Part shown: one piece after another, positions 58,616 through 64,000 of the stretch | Position numbering within the stretch: the stretch's first letter is position 1 | Layout of the letters: each line of letters starts with the position of its first letter | From: Meloidogyne chitwoodi | Lineage: Eukaryota > Nematoda > Chromadorea > Rhabditida > Meloidogynidae | Direction: 5' to 3' | DNA: 64,000 nt | NCBI GenBank assembly: GCA_015183035.1 | Contig: JACZZP010000005.1 | Coordinates: 2,588,233-2,652,232, forward strand | Notes under the pieces: model-generated | What the model saw: the letters and a program-made list of their open reading frames with translations, nothing else | Database searches by the model: none | Told to the model about the DNA's origin: nothing | Made by a program: the position numbers and the translations under genes

Positions 58616-59622
58616 TTATTCAATTTGCTCATCATCCATTTCTTTTTGTGAAGAAGATGAACCATTTTGGTGCGGCATATGAACTACAGGGATTCTCAAA
58701 TGAGAATGCGCGTCTATTATAGGCAAATTTAAATGCTCATCGGATTTTACTCGCATTGGATGTGACATACCGCGCTTTTCCAACTATTATTGTAAGGATA
58801 ACATATTTAATGAAAATAAATCAGCAGTATTTTTTAATAAAATAATGAAACATAAAACTTACAATTCTACCCAGTGCGTGAAGTGTCATGCAAACAGAGT
58901 ACAAATCACGACCTTCAAACAAGTCGTCACCTTAAGATTAATTTGTAATGTTTAAAAATATATTCTACTTTGAAATGTTTCATGATCGGAAACTCCTTGT
59001 TTTCGAGCCCAGTCAACAAAATTGTTAATGTTCTCCATACAAGCAAATCTTAACGATTTTTAGCTTGATTTTTAGAATAATAATCTAGTTCTACTTAATA
59101 AATATATAAAAAACAGATAATATGCAAAAATGTAACAATTAAGAGATTTTATTTCTCTTTATAACATCTCTCGTAATCTAACCTTGTTGTTAAAGGTGTT
59201 TCTCCAACCCAAACGAGCTTCCTTGGTCTATGGATATTTGGAATAGCTTCAGGCTGAATTTCGTTCGCTAATCTAGAGTAAATAATTAGAAATATAACTA
59301 AAAAATGCTGATGGCAATTACTTGCAAAGTAGTTGACCGTCCTTAAGGACTGAGTGAAAATTTTCACGATCACCGATAGTATTAAATTTCCCGCCAAGTA
59401 AATCTTTAATCCAAACTAAAAGAAGTTCAGCCTCGTGAGGATTGTATTTATTTGCCTGCTGAAATTACAATAATTTATAATAGGTTTATAAAGTAAATAC
59501 AAGGTTTTAATTTAATTTTTTTGAAAATTTATCCATAAAAAATATTAATTATTTGTAAATTTTAAAAATACCTTAGCTAATACTGTTACGTTTAAACCGC
59601 TAGCTGTAGATCTATAAGCCAT
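58616..59622 (-). CDS. Transgelin-type single calponin-homology protein
   Basis: Actin-associated protein of the calponin/transgelin family, cytoplasmic and often muscle-associated. Six exons (59622-59572, 59458-59322, 59272-59183, 59048-58969, 58930-58863, 58783-58616) join to 197 residues, the usual transgelin length. The CH domain reads [19 protein letters not shown], then [40 protein letters not shown] and [20 protein letters not shown]. No calponin-like GxxxG/CLIK repeat is seen in the C-terminal part, which is instead polar with [12 protein letters not shown] and an acidic end (KEMDDEQIE). This favours a regulatory actin-binding protein lacking the C-terminal actin-bundling motif. Confidence 0.88.
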
Positions 59623-60299
59623 CAAAAATAAGTATAATATAGATAAATACGAGGATAAAAAAGAAAATGAATACAAATGGAGGATACTCAAAAATTAGGG
59701 TAAGTAATTAATGAAGTGTGGTGATTAAAAATTGATGAAAAATATGCGAACAGCTGGCAGAATCATTATGTTCAAAGAAATCAATAGAAATGATGAACAA
59801 TTGAAAGTAAAAACAAAAAGTCATAAAATAAGTTATAGATCATTGTGGTATATAATTTTTTGAAATTATACATATATAAAATTTCTGAAATTTATTTAAA
59901 AACTAATTTAAAGTAAGGAATTTGAGGCATAAAATAAAATGCAAGTTATTTCTAAAAAAAAATTTAACTAAACATTCCAGAAAATTTATAAAAAAGTATG
60001 AATAGAAATGTTTTTTTAAGGTTTCATTTGTGAGAAAAAAGAAAAAAAAATTAGAAATTTAACAATTTTTTATTGCTTACAAATATATTCCTAGTTAATA
60101 GAATTTAAAGAAAGAAAAGTTGCTTATAAGGGAAAAATACAAGTACCCCCTTTGGACCCCTTAGCAAGGTACCGATTTTGAAGGGTGAAACATTGGAATT
60201 CTTTTGACCATAAATCATGTAAATGACTGTGCGAGCATTATTTGCTGAAAAAATTAAAATAATTTTTTTAAATTATTGAAGGTATTGGATCTGGGGAAG
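59623..60299. other. Gene-free stretch before the satellite
   Basis: AT-rich intergenic DNA upstream of the calponin-homology gene. Nothing recognised before the first satellite-like box at 60346. Confidence 0.5.
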
Positions 60300-60847
60300 T
60301 ATAGGTGGTTTTTTTGTAGCAGTTCAAGTTACACAAGTGAGGTGTCATTCGAAAGAGCTCGGCGAGCTGAGTCGAAAACGAAGTCGAACCAACTACTCTG
60401 AGCCGAGATACAGACGCCGAAAATCGAAAAACCATAGGAGGGACCAAGCTCTTCTAAGTGATTAACGCGACTTATCATAGCTCATTTGAATCAGTGTATC
60501 AAGCTCTTTCAAATGATACAATAAAATTTATGGATTTTCTGTTATAACTTTTTTTAAAAATTTTCAAACTAAAAATTTTTCAATTTTTTTAAATTTTCAA
60601 AAATTTTTTTCTCAAAAACTAATAAACTTTAGAATTTCTAACATAGCTCATTTGAATCAGTGTATCAAGCTCTTTCAAATGAAACAAGATTTATGGAAAA
60701 AGATTCGGTAGAAATTTTTTTATAAAATTTCAAGATATTCATTTACCAAGTTTTTTAAATTTAAAAAAATTTTTTTCTCGAAAATGAATGAACGTTGAAA
60801 AGTCTATCATAGCTCATTCGATTCAGAAAGCTGAATCGAATGAGCTA
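60300..60847. repeat. Edge of satellite with inverted monomers and palindrome
   Basis: One forward box at 60346 is followed by GAAAATCGAAAAACCATAGG, as in the MOB3-intron fold-back. Inverted monomers follow, starting CATAGCTCATTTGAATCAG at 60476 and 60642, with a third (CATAGCTCATTCGATTCAG) at 60808: spacing 166 bases. The block ends in a perfect palindrome at 60810-60847 with 17-base arms (TAGCTCATTCGATTCAG / CTGAATCGAATGAGCTA) and an AAAG loop. Confidence 0.85.
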
Positions 60848-62159
60848 TTGTTTAAAAAAATTCTAATGACTAAATTTCGAGAACCAGGTCCATGAACATT
60901 GGAATTTTTTGGGGGAGAATGGATACTTTGAATTGAAGAAATTTTTTTTCCCTCTGAGAAACTTTATTGAATTTAGTATCATTCAAAAGAGCTTGAAAAG
61001 CTGTATCGAATGAGCTATGAAATTCAAAAATCTTATGACTAGTTTTTGAGAAACAGGGTCCGGAACATAGAAATTTTTTGGGGGAGAATGACTATTTTGA
61101 ATTTTTGTAAAAAAAATTCTGTAGGTAAGTTTCGTATGAGTCATATCTGTTTCGAAAGAGGATGAAGAGCTGAATCGAACAAGCTATGAAAATCAATCAA
61201 CTTACAGACAGAACTCGAGAAAAAGGTCCATGAACATAGTAATATATTGGGGGTGAATAAATTTTTTAAATTGAAAAATTTTTTTATTCCAATGTTAAAT
61301 TATACTGAATTTGGTACCATTCGAAAGAGCTTGAAAAGCTGTATCGAATGAGTTATTTATTTAAAATTCTAACGAGTAAAATTCGAGAACCAGGTCCATG
61401 AACATTGAAATATATTGTGGGTGAATAAATTATTTAAAATGATGGTACTCTAAATCCCTCTGAGAACTTATACTGAATTTGGTATCATTTGAAAGAGCTC
61501 GAAAAGCTGAATCGAATGAGCTATGAAATTCAAAAATCTAATGACTAGATTTCGAGAACCAGGTCCATGAACATAGAAATCTATAAGTGGTGAATAAATT
61601 TTTTAAATTGAAAAATTTTTTTATTCCAATGTTAAATTATACTGAATTTGGTACCATTCGAAAGAGCTTGAAAAGCTGTATCGAATGAGTTATTTATTTA
61701 AAATTCTAACGAGTAAAATTCGAGAACCAGGTCCATGAACATTGAAATATATTGTGGGTGAATAAATTATTTAAAATGATGGTACTCTAAATCCCTCTGA
61801 GAACTTATACTGAATTTGGTATCATTTGAAAGAGCTCGAAAAGCTGAATCGAATGAGCTATGAAATTCAAAAATCTAATGACTAGATTTCGAGAACCAGG
61901 TCCATGAACATAGAAATCTATAAGTGGTGAATAAATTTTTTAAATTGAAAAATTTTTTTATTCCAATGTTAAATTATACTGAGTTTGGTACCATTCGAAA
62001 GAGCTTGAAAAGCTGTATCGAATGAGTTATTTATTTAAAATTCTAACGAGTAAAATTCGAGAACCAGGTCCATGAACATTGAAATATATTGTGGGTGAAT
62101 AAATTTTTTAAAATGATGGTACTCTAAATCCCTCTGAGAACTTATACTGAATTTGGTAT
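60848..62159. repeat. Satellite, diverged then dimeric higher-order units (337 bp)
   Basis: Forward boxes (CATTCGAAAGAGC-type) start at 60980, 61149, 61318, 61486, 61655, 61823, 61992 and 62160, i.e. every 168-169 bases. From 61318 on, two monomer types alternate: one with TTGGTACCATTCG and CTGTATCGAATGAG, the other with TTGGTATCATTTG and CTGAATCGAATGAG. They form nearly identical 337-bp dimers (168+169). Confidence 0.9.
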
Positions 62160-64000
62160 CATTCAAAAGAGCTTGAAAAGCTGAATCGAATGAGCTATGA
62201 AATTTAAAAATCTATCGACTAGTTTTTGAGAAAAAAAATTTTGAAAATTTTAAAAATTATGGGTTGATGGAATAATTCAAAGTTGCATAAAAAAATTTCC
62301 ATCGTTGGAAATTTGCTGAATTTGGTATCATTCGAAAGAGCTCGATAAGCTGAATCGAATGAGCTATGTAATTTAAAAATCTATCGACTAGTTTTTGAGA
62401 AAAAAAATTTTGAAAATTTTAAAAATTTGGGGTTGAAGGAATAATTCAAAGTTGCATAAAAAAATTTCCATCGTTGGAAATTTGCTGAATTTGGTATCAT
62501 TCGAAAGAGCTCGATAAGCTGAATCGAATGAGCTATGAAATTTAAAAATCTATCGACTAGTTTTTGAGAAAAAAAATTTTGAAAATTTTAAAAATTTGGG
62601 GTTGAAGGAATAATTCAAAGTTGCATAAAAAAATTTCCATCGTTGGAAATTTGCTGAATTTGGTATCATTCGAAAGAGCTCGATAAGCTGAATCGAATGA
62701 GCTATGAAATTTAAAAATCTATCGACTAGTTTTTGAGAAAAAAAAATTTTGAAAATTTTAAAAATTTGGGGTTGAAGGAATAATTCAAAGTTGCATAAAA
62801 AAATTTCCATCGTTGGAAATTTGCTGAATTTGGTATCATTCGAAAGAGCTCGATAAGCTGAATCGAATGAGCTATGAAATTTAAAAATCTATCGACTAGT
62901 TTTTGAGAAAAAAAATTTTGAAAATTTTAAAAATTTGGGGTTGAAGGAATAATTCAAAGTTGCATAAAAAAATTTCCATCGTTGGAAATTTGCTGAATTT
63001 GGTATCATTCGAAAGAGCTCGATAAGCTGAATCGAATGAGCTATGAAATTTAAAAATCTATCGACTAGTTTTTGATAATTCAAAGTTGCATAAAAAAATT
63101 TCCATCGTTGGAAATTTGCTGAATTTGGTATCATTCGAAAGAGCTCGATAAGCTGAATCGAATGAGCTATGAAATTTAAAAATCTATCGACTAGTTTTTG
63201 AGAAAAAAATTTTTGAAAATTTTAAAAATTTGGGTTGAAGGAATAATTCAAAGTTGCATAAAAAAATTTCCATCGTTGGAAATTTGCTGAATTTGGTATC
63301 ATTCGAAAGAGCTCGATAAGCTGAATCGAATGAGCTATGAAATTTAAAAATCTATCGACTAGTTTTTGAGAAAAAAAATTTTGAAAATTTTAAAAATTTG
63401 GGGTTGAAGGAATAATTCAAAGTTGCATAAAAAAATTTCCATCGTTGGAAATTTGCTGAATTTGGTATCATTCGAAAGAGCTCGATAAGCTGAATCGAAT
63501 GAGCTATGAAATTTAAAAATCTATCGACTAGTTTTTGAGAAAAAAATTTTTGAAAATTTTAAAAATTTGGGGTTGAAGGAATAATTCAAAGTTGCATAAA
63601 AAAATTTCCATCGTTGGAAATTTGCTGAATTTGGTATCATTCGAAAGAGCTCGATAAGCTGAATCGAATGAGCTATGAAATTTAAAAATCTATCGACTAG
63701 TTTTTGAGAAAAAAATTTTTGAAAATTTTGAAAATTTTAAAAATTATGGGTTGATGGAATAATTCAAAGTTGCATAAAAAAATTTCCATCGTTGGAAATT
63801 TGCTGAATTTGGTATCATTCGAAAGAGCTCGATAAGCTGAATCGAATGAGCTATGTAATTTAAAAATCTATCGACTAGTTTTTGAGAAAAAAAATTTTGA
63901 AAATTTTAAAAATTTGGGGTTGAAGGAATAATTCAAAGTTGCATAAAAAAATTTCCATCGTTGGAAATTTGCTGAATTTGGTATCATTCGAAAGAGCTCG
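62160..64000. repeat. Satellite, homogeneous 169-bp monomers, runs off the window
   Basis: Boxes at 62160, 62329, 62498, 62667, 62837, 63006, 63132, 63300, 63469, 63638, 63816 and 63985. The usual period is 169. The exceptions are a 43-base deletion before 63132 and a 9-base duplication of GAAAATTTT before 63816. Each monomer contains CATTCGAAAGAGCTCGATAA, GCTGAATCGAATGAGC, an A-rich part and CCATCGTTGG. The array continues past the right edge. Open frames within it on the minus strand are repeats, not genes. Confidence 0.95.

Noticed and set aside
62550..63134. Two related open frames of 81 and 86 codons on the minus strand
   Set aside because: They are translations of the 169-bp satellite and repeat with its period.
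62160..64000. CRISPR-like array
   Set aside because: The units are long and identical throughout, without unique spacers, in eukaryotic DNA: a satellite.
1..64000. tRNA, rRNA and telomeric repeats
   Set aside because: No T-arm-like GGTTCGAATCC word with a matching cloverleaf, no rRNA core words and no TTAGGC runs were seen when reading. A covariance-model scan was not possible.

Overview
The window is AT-rich eukaryotic nuclear DNA that reads as a nematode. Genes are split into short exons by introns that are mostly 40-100 bases with GT...TTTAG/TTTCAG/TTAAG ends. The gene families are nematode-typical: several divergent G-protein alpha subunits, a pepsin inhibitor-3 (aspin) protein, a TWK-type two-pore potassium channel, a lipocalin-related protein, an insulin-like peptide, a Cys-loop channel and many small secreted orphan proteins. 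AT content, intron style and secreted orphans would fit a tylenchid such as a root-knot nematode, but the genus is an inference.

Layout. 0-25 kb: four G-alpha genes, all on the plus strand (254-1504, 5' end outside the window; 8478-10413; 17582-19630; 22650-24650). Between them lie small, mostly secreted genes on either strand, a three-EF-hand secreted protein, a MOB3-type kinase activator with a fold-back repeat in intron 1, and an internally deleted Merlin-type DNA transposon with matching 8-bp target duplications. 25-30 kb: a two-domain pepsin inhibitor-3 protein and two more secreted orphans. 30-36.5 kb: two adjacent sugar transporters of the major facilitator superfamily (minus). 37-38.8 kb: a membrane-anchored glycosyltransferase of strikingly bacterial type, with nematode introns. 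39.6-43 kb: two unassigned genes. 43.7-46.8 kb: a secreted protein with a long Pro/Gln/Ser/Gly-rich N-terminal part and a lipocalin domain. 47.6-48.6 kb: an insulin-like prohormone. 48.6-51.3 kb: gene-poor. 51.4-54.8 kb: two-pore potassium channel. 55.3-58.1 kb: Cys-loop ligand-gated channel with a 503-bp fold-back element in one intron. 58.6-59.6 kb: transgelin-type calponin-homology protein. 60.3-64 kb: satellite DNA with a 168-169 bp period, a stretch of 337-bp dimeric higher-order units, and an orientation switch centred on a perfect palindrome.

Functional picture. Much of the left half encodes secreted products and signal transducers; the right half holds neuronal/muscle and metabolic genes beside a satellite block. 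Gene models were joined by hand from reading-frame phase and splice signals. Exon borders given are those where phase and length agree. No homology search was run; family names rest on recognised motifs.
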